Shown here: positions 50,430 through 59,023 of the stretch, in pieces
How the letters are laid out: every line of letters begins with the position of its first letter
Position numbering within the stretch: position 1 is the stretch's first letter
Origin: Fictibacillus solisalsi
GTDB taxonomy: Bacteria; Bacillota; Bacilli; Bacillales; Fictibacillaceae
DNA length: 64,000 nt
Assembly (NCBI RefSeq): GCF_900103485.1
Contig: NZ_FNHW01000001.1
Location: 593,418-657,417, forward strand
Reading direction: 5' to 3'
The notes under the pieces: generated by a model
What the model was told of the DNA's origin: nothing
Database searches by the model: none
Seen by the model: the letters and a program-made list of their open reading frames with translations, nothing else
Translations under genes and position numbers: made by a program

Positions 50430-51107
50430 ATGAAAAATAATTCCAAAATTAGTAAGCAACAATACGCGTACAAAGTCATAAAATCAAGGATTCTCGATGG
50501 GCGTTATCCACCAGGATACAAAATTGTGATTGATCAGCTGGCGAGGGAGCTCCGAACAAGCGCCATCCCCGTACGGGAAGCCATTCGAAATCTTGAGGCA
50601 GATGGTCTGATTCATTTCAAACCATACAGTGGTGCGATTGTTACTCCATTTAACGAAAAAGAGTATTTGGAGACACTTTCCGTGCTAGCCGTGCTCGAAG
50701 GTTTTGCAACCGCCATTTCAGCACAGCATTTTCCTGCGGACAGGATTAATGAGCTTACCGAAATTAACGAACGGATGAAAGAAGCTCTCAATGATTTTGA
50801 TTTTCTGATGTTTGGCAATTGCAACAGGGAATTCCACAGTTTAACGTATCAATATTGCAATAATCACTTTTTGACCGAAAACATTAAATCCACCTGGAAT
50901 CGCCTGGACCGGGTGAGGAAGATGGGAGCAGCAACGAAACCGGCCCGTGCAAAAAAGTCGATTGAGGAACATGAAGTAATCATTGATATGCTGAGAGGCG
51001 CCAGATCCTTTGAAGAAATTGAAGCATATGTGCGAACGCATAAGCTGAACACCGTGCAGGCGTTCCTGGAAGAAAAGAACGACAGGGAGCTAAGAAATTA
51101 CACATAA
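50430..51107 (+). CDS. GntR-family (FadR/FCD) transcriptional regulator
   Basis: 225 residues. N-terminal winged helix: YKVIKSRILDGRYPPGYKIV, DQLARELRTSAIPVREAIRN and LEADGLIHFKPYSGAIVTPF; C-terminal helical FCD domain with metal-ligand candidates (Asp, His in NREFHSLTYQYCN, His in EEHEVIIDML). I use the ATG at 50430; an ATG at 50391 would lie inside the operator region. Neither has a good ribosome binding site. It is followed by the aromatic-degradation genes and probably represses them until an intermediate binds. Confidence 0.82.
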   Translation: MKNNSKISKQQYAYKVIKSRILDGRYPPGYKIVIDQLARELRTSAIPVREAIRNLEADGLIHFKPYSGAIVTPFNEKEYLETLSVLAVLEGFATAISAQHFPADRINELTEINERMKEALNDFDFLMFGNCNREFHSLTYQYCNNHFLTENIKSTWNRLDRVRKMGAATKPARAKKSIEEHEVIIDMLRGARSFEEIEAYVRTHKLNTVQAFLEEKNDRELRNYT

Positions 51108-51149
51108 AAGGGAAAAGCTGGATTGAATAAAGTCAAAGGAGAGATGAAG

Positions 51150-52082
51150 GTGAGTGTAAATCACTTTGAAGAAACAAAGCAAATGCTGAAGGGGTCGATT
51201 GCCCCTGTGATTACTCCTTTTACCGAGGATGACAGTGTGGATCTCGAAACCTTAAGAGAGCTGGTCAACTGGCATATTGACAGTGGCAGCCATGGAATCT
51301 CGGTTACGGGAACCACGGGGGAGCCAAGTTCTTTAACGCTGGAAGAACGGGAGCAGGTAATGGAAACGGCAATCTCTGCAGTTGCCGGAAGAGTGCCTTT
51401 TGTACCTGGTACAGGATCAACCAACCATCTGGAGACACTTCATTTAACAAAAGCCGCCCAAGAGATGGGTGCAGACGCCGCAATGGTCATCGTCCCTTAT
51501 TACAATAAACCGTCCCAGCACGCCTTGTTCAAGCATTTTAAAGCGGTGGCGGAGGCTGTGGACATTCCGCTTATTGTGTACAACATCCCGGGAAGAACAG
51601 GTGTTAATCTGGAAGCGAAAACACTGGCCCGGTTGAATGAAGATTGCCCGAATATTATCGGGGTAAAGGAATCCAATAAAGACTTTGAACATGTTAATCG
51701 TGTGCTATTAAACTGTGGAAGAGATTTTCTTCTTTTCTCCGGAATTGAGCTGCTCTGCTATCCGATGCTGGCCATTGGCGGCAAAGGCTATATCAGCGCA
51801 ACAGCTAATGTCCTTCCAGGGAAAGTGGCCGAGGTCTATAATGCCTGGGAAGCCGGGAACGTGGAGGAAGCCATGCAGCTGCATTATGAATTGATGCCAC
51901 TGAATGATGTTCTGTTCAGAGATACCAATCCGGCGCCGGTAAAAGCTGCCCTTGGCATGATGGGGAAAATTAAACCAAGGCTCAGGCTGCCGATGGATGT
52001 GCCATCACAGAGCATACAGGAAGAGATACGCACTGTATTAAACAGCTACGGACTGTTAAACCAAGTAGGGAGTGAATCGTAA
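51150..52082 (+). CDS. DapA-family class I aldolase/lyase
   Basis: 310 residues of the dihydrodipicolinate synthase/N-acetylneuraminate lyase family. GSIAPVITPFTED starts the barrel; TGTTGEPSSLTLEER gives the substrate carboxylate loop, VYNIPGRTGVN the catalytic Tyr and GVKESNKDFEHV the Schiff-base lysine. The GTG at 51150 has AAAGGAG 8 bases upstream, better than TTG 51123 or ATG 51144. In this cluster it probably cleaves or forms a pyruvate-type bond in a 4-hydroxyphenylacetate ring-fission product (a possible replacement for HpaI), rather than making lysine. It overlaps the next gene by TAATG. Confidence 0.85.
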   Translation: MSVNHFEETKQMLKGSIAPVITPFTEDDSVDLETLRELVNWHIDSGSHGISVTGTTGEPSSLTLEEREQVMETAISAVAGRVPFVPGTGSTNHLETLHLTKAAQEMGADAAMVIVPYYNKPSQHALFKHFKAVAEAVDIPLIVYNIPGRTGVNLEAKTLARLNEDCPNIIGVKESNKDFEHVNRVLLNCGRDFLLFSGIELLCYPMLAIGGKGYISATANVLPGKVAEVYNAWEAGNVEEAMQLHYELMPLNDVLFRDTNPAPVKAALGMMGKIKPRLRLPMDVPSQSIQEEIRTVLNSYGLLNQVGSES

Positions 52083-52873
52083 TGAAGCATGCACGCATAA
52101 TTTTTGAAGGGCGTGAACGAACGGCAATGGTTCAGGACGATCAGCTGTTGCTGAACTGTGGCCGCGTGATTGCCATGAACGATGCAAAGGCATGGCTGCC
52201 TCCATTTATGCCGAATAAAATGATCGGGTTGGCACTGAACTATGCGGATCACGCCGATGAACTCGGATTGGAAAAACCTGCTGAGCCGGTCCTTTTTATC
52301 AAGCCGAATAGTTCTTTGGTCGGCCACAAAGCTCCTGTTTACTATCCAGATGGAGCAACCTACATGCATTACGAAAATGAGTTGGCAGTGGTAATCGGCA
52401 AAGAGGGAAGAAACATTAAAGCAAATGATGCATTTAATTTTGTAAGCGGTTACACGATCGCGAATGATATAACCGTCCGTGACTTTGTCAACAACATGTA
52501 CCGTCCGCCGGTCCGTGCCAAAGGGCATGACACGTTTGGACCGCTTGGACCGTATTTTGTGGATGCGGAAGATATTCCTGATGTGAATAACCTGGAGCTG
52601 CGTACGTATGTCAACGGTGAATTGCGGCAGCAGGGAAACACAAGGGACTTGATTTACGGTATTGCCGAGCTTATTGAATTTATTTCTTCTTTTATGACGC
52701 TTGAGAAAAATGATGTGATCTGGACGGGGACACCGAAAGGCATCTCTCATGTTCATCCGGGGGACACGGTACGTCTGGAGATTGATTACCTAGGCAGTCT
52801 GGAAAACAAGATTCTTGATGGACGAAGCAGGAACACGCCGTCAGGAGGTGCGGTTCATGAACAGCAATCTTAA
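52082..52873 (+). CDS. hpaG: Fumarylacetoacetate-hydrolase-family enzyme (HpaG-like isomerase/decarboxylase)
   Basis: 263 residues. FAH-fold core: IGLALNYADHADELG, PVLFIKPNSSLVGHKAPV, HYENELAVVIGKEGRN with the metal-binding E-x-E, GYTIANDITVRDF, and VIWTGTPKGISHVHPGD. Members with this form decarboxylate 5-oxopent-3-ene-1,2,5-tricarboxylate and isomerise the product (HpaG). E. coli HpaG has two fused FAH domains; here only one is present, so a second half may lie elsewhere. Start shares a base with the upstream stop; overlaps hpaE by 17 bases. Confidence 0.83.
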   Translation: MKHARIIFEGRERTAMVQDDQLLLNCGRVIAMNDAKAWLPPFMPNKMIGLALNYADHADELGLEKPAEPVLFIKPNSSLVGHKAPVYYPDGATYMHYENELAVVIGKEGRNIKANDAFNFVSGYTIANDITVRDFVNNMYRPPVRAKGHDTFGPLGPYFVDAEDIPDVNNLELRTYVNGELRQQGNTRDLIYGIAELIEFISSFMTLEKNDVIWTGTPKGISHVHPGDTVRLEIDYLGSLENKILDGRSRNTPSGGAVHEQQS

Positions 52874-54371
52874 GAATCCGGTGCCGCATTATATTAATGG
52901 AGAGTTTGTTATGTCGTTATCCGGTGAGACATTTGCCAATATCAGTCCTTATTCCAATGAGGAATTAAATCAGGTCTCACAAGGGATGAAAGAAGATGTC
53001 AATGCAGCCGTTCTTGCAGCGAAAACAGCCTTTAAGAAGGGAGAATGGGGCACATTCAAACTTAATGAGAGACTGAAATACATCTATAAGATTGCAGATT
53101 TGATTGACCGTGATATTGACCAAGTGGCCAAACTGGAATCGCTGGATACGGGATTGCCTATCTCTCAGACAAAAAAAATGGTAGGAAGGGCTGCGGATAA
53201 TTTCAGGTTTTATGCGGAAATGGTTAAAAACCGGATGACGGGTGAGGCCTATCATGTTGACGATGAGTTCATTAATTACACTAGGCAAAAACCAGTAGGG
53301 GTTGCAGGCCTGATCACCCCATGGAATGCGCCTTTTATGCTGGAAACGTGGAAAGTTGCTCCTGCCTTGGCAACGGGGAATACTGTTGTGCTCAAGCCGG
53401 CGGAATGGTCCCCGCTTACCGCCCATAAATTGGGTGAAATCATCCATGAGGCCGGTCTTCCGCAAGGGGTCTTCAATATTGTACATGGTTTTGGGGAAGA
53501 GGCCGGAGCCGCATTGGTAGCTCATCCGGATGTGCAGCTCATTTCATTTACCGGTGAGACGAAAACAGGATCCGAGATTATGCGGAATGGAGCCGACTCT
53601 TTAAAGCGGTACTCAATGGAGCTCGGCGGCAAATCACCGATTATTGTTTTTGAAGATTGCGAGTTTGACCGCGCCCTGGATGCTTGTGTATGGGGGATCT
53701 TTTCATTTAATGGGGAGAGGTGTACCGCCAATTCCCGGCTCTTTGTCCATGAATCCATAAGTGAGAGGTTTATAGCAGCTCTCAAGGAACGGGTGGGAAA
53801 TATTATTGTGGGTGATCCGTCTCATGCGGATACAGAGGTCGGCCCGCTCATTCACAGAGATCATTTTGAAAACGTCAAACGATACTTAACCATCGCTTCT
53901 CAGGAAGGATGTGAAGTTTACAGCGGGCAGATTCCGGAGCATCTTTCCAACGGCAATTTTGTTCCACCCACCCTTTTATTGAATGTGAGAAACGACATGA
54001 AGGTGGCACAGGAAGAGATATTCGGCCCGGTTCTGACTGTTATGACGTTCCAAACGGAAGAAGAAGTCATTGAGCTTGCCAACGATGTTCAATATGGACT
54101 TGCGGGCTACGTGTGGACCAATGACATGAAAAGAGGCCACCGTGTAGCAGGAGCGGTGGAAGCGGGTATGTTGTGGGTGAATTCCCAAAATGTTCGTGAT
54201 CTCCGTATTCCATTTGGAGGTTCCAAAGCATCCGGGATCGGGAGAGAGGGCGGCCATTATGCCTTTGAATTTTACACGGAAATGAAGGTTGTCCATGTGG
54301 CCGTGGGAGATCATCACATTCAGCAGTTTGGCAAAAAGAACAAAGCATCTTCAATCCATACAAAGGCATGA
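52857..54371 (+). CDS. hpaE: 5-carboxymethyl-2-hydroxymuconate semialdehyde dehydrogenase (HpaE-like)
   Basis: 504 residues of the aldehyde dehydrogenase superfamily: NAPFMLETWKVAPALATGNT in the cofactor domain, VVLKPAEWSPLTAHKLGEI, the catalytic Glu in MELGGKSPIIVFEDC, the catalytic Cys in NGERCTANSRLFV, and PFGGSKASGIGREGG at the end. Context with hpaB and hpaD supports the NAD-dependent step after ring cleavage of homoprotocatechuate. AGGAGG (52843-52848) fixes the ATG at 52857. Confidence 0.88.
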   Translation: MNSNLKNPVPHYINGEFVMSLSGETFANISPYSNEELNQVSQGMKEDVNAAVLAAKTAFKKGEWGTFKLNERLKYIYKIADLIDRDIDQVAKLESLDTGLPISQTKKMVGRAADNFRFYAEMVKNRMTGEAYHVDDEFINYTRQKPVGVAGLITPWNAPFMLETWKVAPALATGNTVVLKPAEWSPLTAHKLGEIIHEAGLPQGVFNIVHGFGEEAGAALVAHPDVQLISFTGETKTGSEIMRNGADSLKRYSMELGGKSPIIVFEDCEFDRALDACVWGIFSFNGERCTANSRLFVHESISERFIAALKERVGNIIVGDPSHADTEVGPLIHRDHFENVKRYLTIASQEGCEVYSGQIPEHLSNGNFVPPTLLLNVRNDMKVAQEEIFGPVLTVMTFQTEEEVIELANDVQYGLAGYVWTNDMKRGHRVAGAVEAGMLWVNSQNVRDLRIPFGGSKASGIGREGGHYAFEFYTEMKVVHVAVGDHHIQQFGKKNKASSIHTKA

Positions 54372-54413
54372 AAACAGAAAGTCAGCAAACTATGATTAAA
54401 GGAGGGAACGACA

Positions 54414-55889
54414 TTGCCTGCACGCACGGGAGAACAATATATAAATGGTTTGAAAGCGGCAAACAACAATGTGTGGATTCATGGAAAACGGGTGAGCGAC
54501 GTAACCGAACATCCTGCTTTACGAAATGTTGTACGATCTATCGCGAACCTGTTCGATCTCCAGTATGAAAAAGAAGATAAAATGCTCTATACCTCGGATA
54601 CGACAGGGGAAAAGGTTGGCCTGTCTTTCATTGCACCAAAAACAAAGGATGATTTGATTGCACGGCGCGGGATGTTCACAGAATGGGCGCGGTATACCGG
54701 CGGAATGATGGGCAGAACACCCGATTACCTCAATACGAGTGTCATGGCGTTTGGAACCGCAGACTCTTTCTTCGCCCAGGGAGATCCCATGTTTGCGGAA
54801 AACGCCAGAAACTATTACCACTATTGCCGTGAAAATGATGTAAGTCTTACTCATACACTCATTCATCCACAAACCAACCGCTCGAAAAAGCAGTCCGAGC
54901 AAAAGGATCCCTACCTTTCTGCAAGAATCGTAGAAAAGAACAAGGATGGTATTGTCGTGAAGGGTGCCCGTCTGTTGGCCACGCTTGGCGGTGTGACGGA
55001 TGAAATTGTGGTATTTCCTTCTACTCTCAATAAAGCGGCTTCGGAAGATGATCCTTATGCCATGGCATTTGCCATTCCGAACAATACGGAAGGGTTGAAA
55101 TTCTTGTGCCGTGAATCCTTTGATCAGGGTCGGAATCAATGGGATCATCCATTAAGCTCGCGTTTCGAAGAAAGCGATGCCATCGTCGTTTTTGATAATG
55201 TCCTTGTTCCCTGGGAGCGCGTTTTCGTTGGGGGAAGTTCCGATATTTGCAACCGGACCTATGTGGAAACCAATGCAATTGTGCATATGGCCCATCAGGT
55301 GGTGGCAAAGAATACGGTCAAAACTGAATTTGTTCTCGGCATCATTCTCAATATTATGGACGCGATTGGCATAGATGTTTTTCCTCACGTAAAGGAAAAA
55401 GCTTCAGAAGTAATGCTGATCCTTGAAACGATGAGATCCCATATGTTCCGCGCCGAGCAAAATGCTTCTCTTGATGCCTACGGAAACATGACGCCGGACT
55501 TTGCACCGCTCAATGCGGCAAGAAACTGGTTCCCGAAAATGTATCAGCGTATGGTAGAGATCGTCCGTATCCTGGGAGCATCCGGCTTGATGGGAATTCC
55601 GACGGAAGCTGATTTTCAGGCAGATGATATCGGAGAACTTGTGCATCGATATACGCAGGGAGCAAATATCAATGGCTATGAGCGTGTCCAGCTTTTCCGT
55701 CTCGCCTGGGATGTGTGCATGAGCTCGTTCGGCGGCAGGCAGGCCCTTTATGAATATTATTTCTTTGGAGACCCGGCGAGAATGTCAAACATCTACTATG
55801 ATGGGTTCAACAAGGAACCATACAAAGAAATGGTTCAGGAGTTTCTGAACCGAGTGAAAACGTCTGACCACAATTATGCCGGGATTTAA
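54414..55889 (+). CDS. hpaB: 4-hydroxyphenylacetate 3-monooxygenase, oxygenase component
   Basis: 491 residues of the HpaB/PvcC family: GRTPDYLNTSVMAFGTADSF, HTLIHPQTNRSKKQSEQKDP, VIFPSTLNKAASEDDPYAMA-type FAD-side loop, and VLVPWERVFVGGSSDICN. It hydroxylates 4-hydroxyphenylacetate to 3,4-dihydroxyphenylacetate using reduced FAD from a partner reductase (HpaC). The start is TTG at 54414 with AAAGGAGGG 8 bases upstream. HpaC is not in the cluster. Confidence 0.92.
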   Translation: MPARTGEQYINGLKAANNNVWIHGKRVSDVTEHPALRNVVRSIANLFDLQYEKEDKMLYTSDTTGEKVGLSFIAPKTKDDLIARRGMFTEWARYTGGMMGRTPDYLNTSVMAFGTADSFFAQGDPMFAENARNYYHYCRENDVSLTHTLIHPQTNRSKKQSEQKDPYLSARIVEKNKDGIVVKGARLLATLGGVTDEIVVFPSTLNKAASEDDPYAMAFAIPNNTEGLKFLCRESFDQGRNQWDHPLSSRFEESDAIVVFDNVLVPWERVFVGGSSDICNRTYVETNAIVHMAHQVVAKNTVKTEFVLGIILNIMDAIGIDVFPHVKEKASEVMLILETMRSHMFRAEQNASLDAYGNMTPDFAPLNAARNWFPKMYQRMVEIVRILGASGLMGIPTEADFQADDIGELVHRYTQGANINGYERVQLFRLAWDVCMSSFGGRQALYEYYFFGDPARMSNIYYDGFNKEPYKEMVQEFLNRVKTSDHNYAGI

Positions 55890-55900
55890 GGAGGCGTGTC

Positions 55901-56884
55901 ATGGATTTTAATATTCTTCGTGTGGCCAGGGTGGTCATGAATGTTACGGATTTAAGTAACTCGCGTGATTTTTATGTCAACGCGCTTGGCTTTATTGAAA
56001 CAGAAAGTGATGACCAGCACATTTATTTAAGAGGATTGGAAGAACATTGCCATCATTGTCTCGTGTTAAAAAAAGCGGAGAAACCAGGTGTCCATTCCAT
56101 CGGGTACAAGGTTTGGCATGAGGATGACCTTGAGAAAGTTGAAAGACTTTTCAAAAAGAAGGCACTTTATACGGAATGGGAAGAAGCGGGTGCTCAGAAA
56201 GCCCTTGGCCGTACGCTCAAAGCGGCTGACCCGGACGGAATACCGTTGGAATTTTTTGCGAAAATGGAAACGGTGGAACGGTGCCTGCAGAAATATGATT
56301 TATATAAAGGTGCCAGGATGCAAAGGATCGATCATGTAAACTGCATGGTGCCTGATGTTGGGAAAACAGTGGCCTTTTACAATGATGAACTGGGATTCCG
56401 CTGTTCCGAATATACCGCGACTGCAGATGACAGTATTTGGGCCGCCTGGCTGCACAGAAAACCCTCCGTCCATGATGTTGCATTTATGAATGGAGAAGGA
56501 CCCCGGTTACATCACATTGGTTTTTGGCTGTCCGATCCGATGAGCCTGATCCATGCTTGCGATGTTCTGGCGAGTATGGGGCATGCGGATTGCATTGAGA
56601 GAGGACCAGGCCGCCATGGGCTTTCCAATGCCTTCTTCTTGTACATCCGGGACCCGGATGGGAATCGTATTGAGCTGTACAACGGTGATTATCTGACATG
56701 TGATCCCGATTTTGAGCCGGTGAAATGGGACATTAACGATCCGAGACGCCAGACCTTTTGGGGCCATAAAGCGCCAGACAGCTGGTTTTCGGAAGCCACT
56801 GAATTTATTGATTCCGTATCCGGGAAGCCAGTCGCCCAATCAAAAGCGGTTCTGGCACAGCAAAAACCTGATTTTGTCACATGA
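55901..56884 (+). CDS. hpaD: 3,4-dihydroxyphenylacetate 2,3-dioxygenase (HpaD, VOC fold)
   Basis: 327 residues of a type I extradiol dioxygenase with two VOC modules. The N-terminal domain begins RVARVVMNVTDLSNSRDFYV; the catalytic C-terminal domain has metal-ligand His in RIDHVNCMVPDVGKTVAF, His in PRLHHIGFWLSDP and Glu in NRIELYNGDY, plus His and Tyr candidates. It opens the homoprotocatechuate ring. GGAGGCG precedes the ATG 11 bases after hpaB. Class I (VOC) HpaD is the Gram-positive form. Confidence 0.9.
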   Translation: MDFNILRVARVVMNVTDLSNSRDFYVNALGFIETESDDQHIYLRGLEEHCHHCLVLKKAEKPGVHSIGYKVWHEDDLEKVERLFKKKALYTEWEEAGAQKALGRTLKAADPDGIPLEFFAKMETVERCLQKYDLYKGARMQRIDHVNCMVPDVGKTVAFYNDELGFRCSEYTATADDSIWAAWLHRKPSVHDVAFMNGEGPRLHHIGFWLSDPMSLIHACDVLASMGHADCIERGPGRHGLSNAFFLYIRDPDGNRIELYNGDYLTCDPDFEPVKWDINDPRRQTFWGHKAPDSWFSEATEFIDSVSGKPVAQSKAVLAQQKPDFVT

Positions 56885-56899
56885 TAAGGAGCAAATAAC

Positions 56900-57166
56900 A
56901 TGGCGAAAATGGACGTACCTGTACAACTCTCAAATGAGCTTTTTGAGTTTTTACAAGGGGAAAAACTCGTTCTGCTGGGAACGGTGGAAGCCGATTCAAA
57001 GGCCCCTGGTGTTTCGGCAATCTCCTGGGTAAAAAGCTGTGACGAAAAAAGAATCCGGTTTTCGGTGACAACCAATTCCAGAATCATTGCCAATATTAAA
57101 GCCAATCCCCAGGTCGTTTTAACAGTTGTAGGGCTTGAAAGCGTCTATTCCATTAAAGGTTTATAA
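56900..57166 (+). pseudogene. Truncated PNPOx-like flavin-binding protein
   Basis: Only the first 88 residues of a split-barrel flavin domain are present: LFEFLQGEKLVLLGTVEADS, SAISWVKSCDEKRIRFSVTT and VVLTVVGLESVYSIKG, after which a stop occurs. Relatives are about 140-150 residues and continue past this point. The next bases are a terminator, with no continuation in any frame. AAGGAGC precedes the ATG. Its position in the hpa cluster suggests a lost or shortened flavin reductase- or PNPOx-like partner. Confidence 0.6.
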
Positions 57167-57183
57167 GGCATTAATGGACCCAT

Positions 57184-57213
57184 AAAAAAACTCCCCATTT
57201 TGGGGAGTTTTTT
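57184..57213 (+). terminator. Intrinsic terminator of the hpa cluster
   Basis: AAAAAACTCCCC pairs with GGGGAGTTTTTT around ATTTT, then TG. Confidence 0.9.
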
Positions 57214-57382
57214 TGTGAGGACGACAAGGCTCTGCAGGTATGTGTTACTAGGACGAATGGCGTAAATATGATAAACTAGTTGAAAAGTCTGTCTAATTTT
57301 GGCGACATATAAAGAGAACCGCCATGGGATTAAAATAAGCTGAAATGGAAATTATGATGCTATATAGAAGGGAGACCGGGCT

Positions 57383-57985
57383 ATGAACTGGAGTGAGTGG
57401 AAATCGTATTTAACGCAAGAAAACATTCTGCACTTTTTAGAGCAATACCGGGATTTAGGTTTTTTGCCCGGTGTGCTTCTCCCCTTGTTGGAGGCGATCA
57501 TACCCGTATTGCCGCTTTTCATTATCGTAGCTGGTAATGCAGCAGCCTATGGGTTTTGGCTGGGGGCGCTATTATCGTGGCTGGGAGCGGTGCTCGGGTC
57601 ACTGGTCGTCTTTTTTCTTGTACGAAAATTCGGACAAAAACGATTCCTTCACTTTGTCACGAGGCATCATAAGATTGCGAAGCTGCTGGGCTGGATGGAA
57701 CGACATGGATTTGGAACCCTTTTTCTCATCTATTGTTTTCCGTTTACCCCTTCTGCCTTGATCAATGTGATAGCAGGGTTGTCAAGAGTTAATCAAAAGA
57801 CGTTCATGCTTGCGGTGACCCTTGGAAAATTGGTGATGATCGCAATTATATCTTTTATCGGCTATGACTTTTTGGATGTAATAAAAAATCCTTTAAAACT
57901 GGGACTTGCGGTATTTGGCATCCTTGTTCTCTGGCTTGGAGGCAAGGTCGTGGAATCAAGAATGAAACAAAGCCACCAGGCGTAA
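57383..57985 (+). CDS. TVP38/TMEM64-family membrane protein
   Basis: 200 residues, about five hydrophobic stretches: PGVLLPLLEAIIPVLPLFII, GALLSWLGAVLGSLVVFFLV, and the family signature FGTLFLIYCFPFTPSALINV in the re-entrant region, followed by LGKLVMIAIISFIGYD. These are DedA-superfamily (VTT domain) proteins, possible lipid scramblases. AAGGGAGA precedes the ATG. The 215-base gap upstream holds only AT-rich promoter-like sequence. Confidence 0.82.
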   Translation: MNWSEWKSYLTQENILHFLEQYRDLGFLPGVLLPLLEAIIPVLPLFIIVAGNAAAYGFWLGALLSWLGAVLGSLVVFFLVRKFGQKRFLHFVTRHHKIAKLLGWMERHGFGTLFLIYCFPFTPSALINVIAGLSRVNQKTFMLAVTLGKLVMIAIISFIGYDFLDVIKNPLKLGLAVFGILVLWLGGKVVESRMKQSHQA

Positions 57986-58019
57986 ATCAATCATTGATTT
58001 GCGCCTGGCGCTGTTTTTC
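57976..58019 (+). terminator. Intrinsic terminator of the TVP38 gene
   Basis: CCAGGCGTAAATCA pairs with TGATTTGCGCCTGG with small internal mismatch, then CGCTGTTTTTC. Confidence 0.75.
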
Positions 58020-58102
58020 AACATTCAATCAGGGGAACAAATGGAGAAACAAAGAATATAGTAAGTTAACCTACTTATAATGCAAGATGGAAAGGAAAAC
58101 AC

Positions 58103-58849
58103 ATGATTATTTATAAGTCAAAAAGAGAAATTGAAAAAATGAACGAGGCAGGAACCCTTTTGGCGGAGTGCCACAAGGAGATCAAAAAAATCATCAAACC
58201 TGGGATGTCAACGTTGGAAATCGATGCGTTTGTGGAACGGTTTTTAAAGAAGAATGGAGCAACTCCCGAGCAGAAGGGCTATCAGGGATATCCGTTCGCT
58301 ACATGTGCGTCTGTAAATGATGTCATTTGCCACGGTTTTCCGAATAAGAAAAAACTGAAGTCGGGAGATATCGTTACGATTGATATGGTTGTAAACCTGA
58401 ACGGTTGGCTTGCAGACTCGGCATGGTCATACACAGTGGGTGAAGTTTCAGAAAAAGCTCGGCATCTGTTGGAGGTTACAGAGAAATCCTTATACCTCGG
58501 TATTGAGCAGGCAGTGATCGGAAATCGGATCGGCGATATTTCACATGCGATTCAGCAATATGCTGAAAGTGAGGGGCTATCGGTAGTGCGTGAATTTATC
58601 GGCCACGGCATCGGCCGGTCAATGCACGAAGACCCTCAAGTCCCTCATGCTGGCCCGAAAGGAACCGGCCCAATGCTAAAAGAGGGCATGGTGCTGACGA
58701 TTGAACCGATGTTAAACACCGGTAAACGATATGTGAAAATTGATGAGGACGGCTGGACAGCAAGGACGTTTGACGGTTCTCTGTCCACACAATATGAGCA
58801 TACTCTGGCCATTACGAAGGATGGCCCGCTTATTTTGACGGCACAGTAA
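58103..58849 (+). CDS. map: Methionine aminopeptidase, type I
   Basis: 248 residues of the pita-bread fold. The five metal ligands are visible: Asp in VTIDMVVNLNGWLADSAW (two Asp), His in EFIGHGIGRSMHEDP, Glu in LTIEPML and Glu in STQYEHTLAI. It removes N-terminal Met from new proteins. The isolated location, not in the ribosomal spc operon, suggests the second copy (YflG/MapB type). GGAAAGG precedes the ATG. Confidence 0.92.
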   Translation: MIIYKSKREIEKMNEAGTLLAECHKEIKKIIKPGMSTLEIDAFVERFLKKNGATPEQKGYQGYPFATCASVNDVICHGFPNKKKLKSGDIVTIDMVVNLNGWLADSAWSYTVGEVSEKARHLLEVTEKSLYLGIEQAVIGNRIGDISHAIQQYAESEGLSVVREFIGHGIGRSMHEDPQVPHAGPKGTGPMLKEGMVLTIEPMLNTGKRYVKIDEDGWTARTFDGSLSTQYEHTLAITKDGPLILTAQ

Positions 58850-58977
58850 ATGAGCTCTTGCAAAGAAGCGGCTTTTGGGAGATGTCTTTGTATAATAGCC
58901 GCCATTTTGATTCAAATACCCGCTGAAATTTATCATTTACCCGCCAAAGCACCTGTTATATAAACCTAAAAACGGCA

Positions 58978-59021
58978 CAACAAAAGAGCCATGCGCAAGG
59001 GCGCCTGGCTCTTTTGTTACT
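58978..59021. terminator. Bidirectional terminator between map and folD
   Basis: AACAAAAGAGCCA pairs with TGGCTCTTTTGTT, with GCGC pairing in the inner loop; it serves both convergent genes. Confidence 0.85.
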
Positions 59022-59023
59022 TC

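Noticed and set aside
52046-52756. 236-residue minus-strand ORF opposite hpaG
   Set aside because: Antisense shadow of the FAH-family gene with unusual residue composition and no ribosome binding site.
57167-57382. Hidden remainder of the truncated flavin protein
   Set aside because: All three forward frames were read after 57166; none continues the split-barrel fold before or after the terminator.
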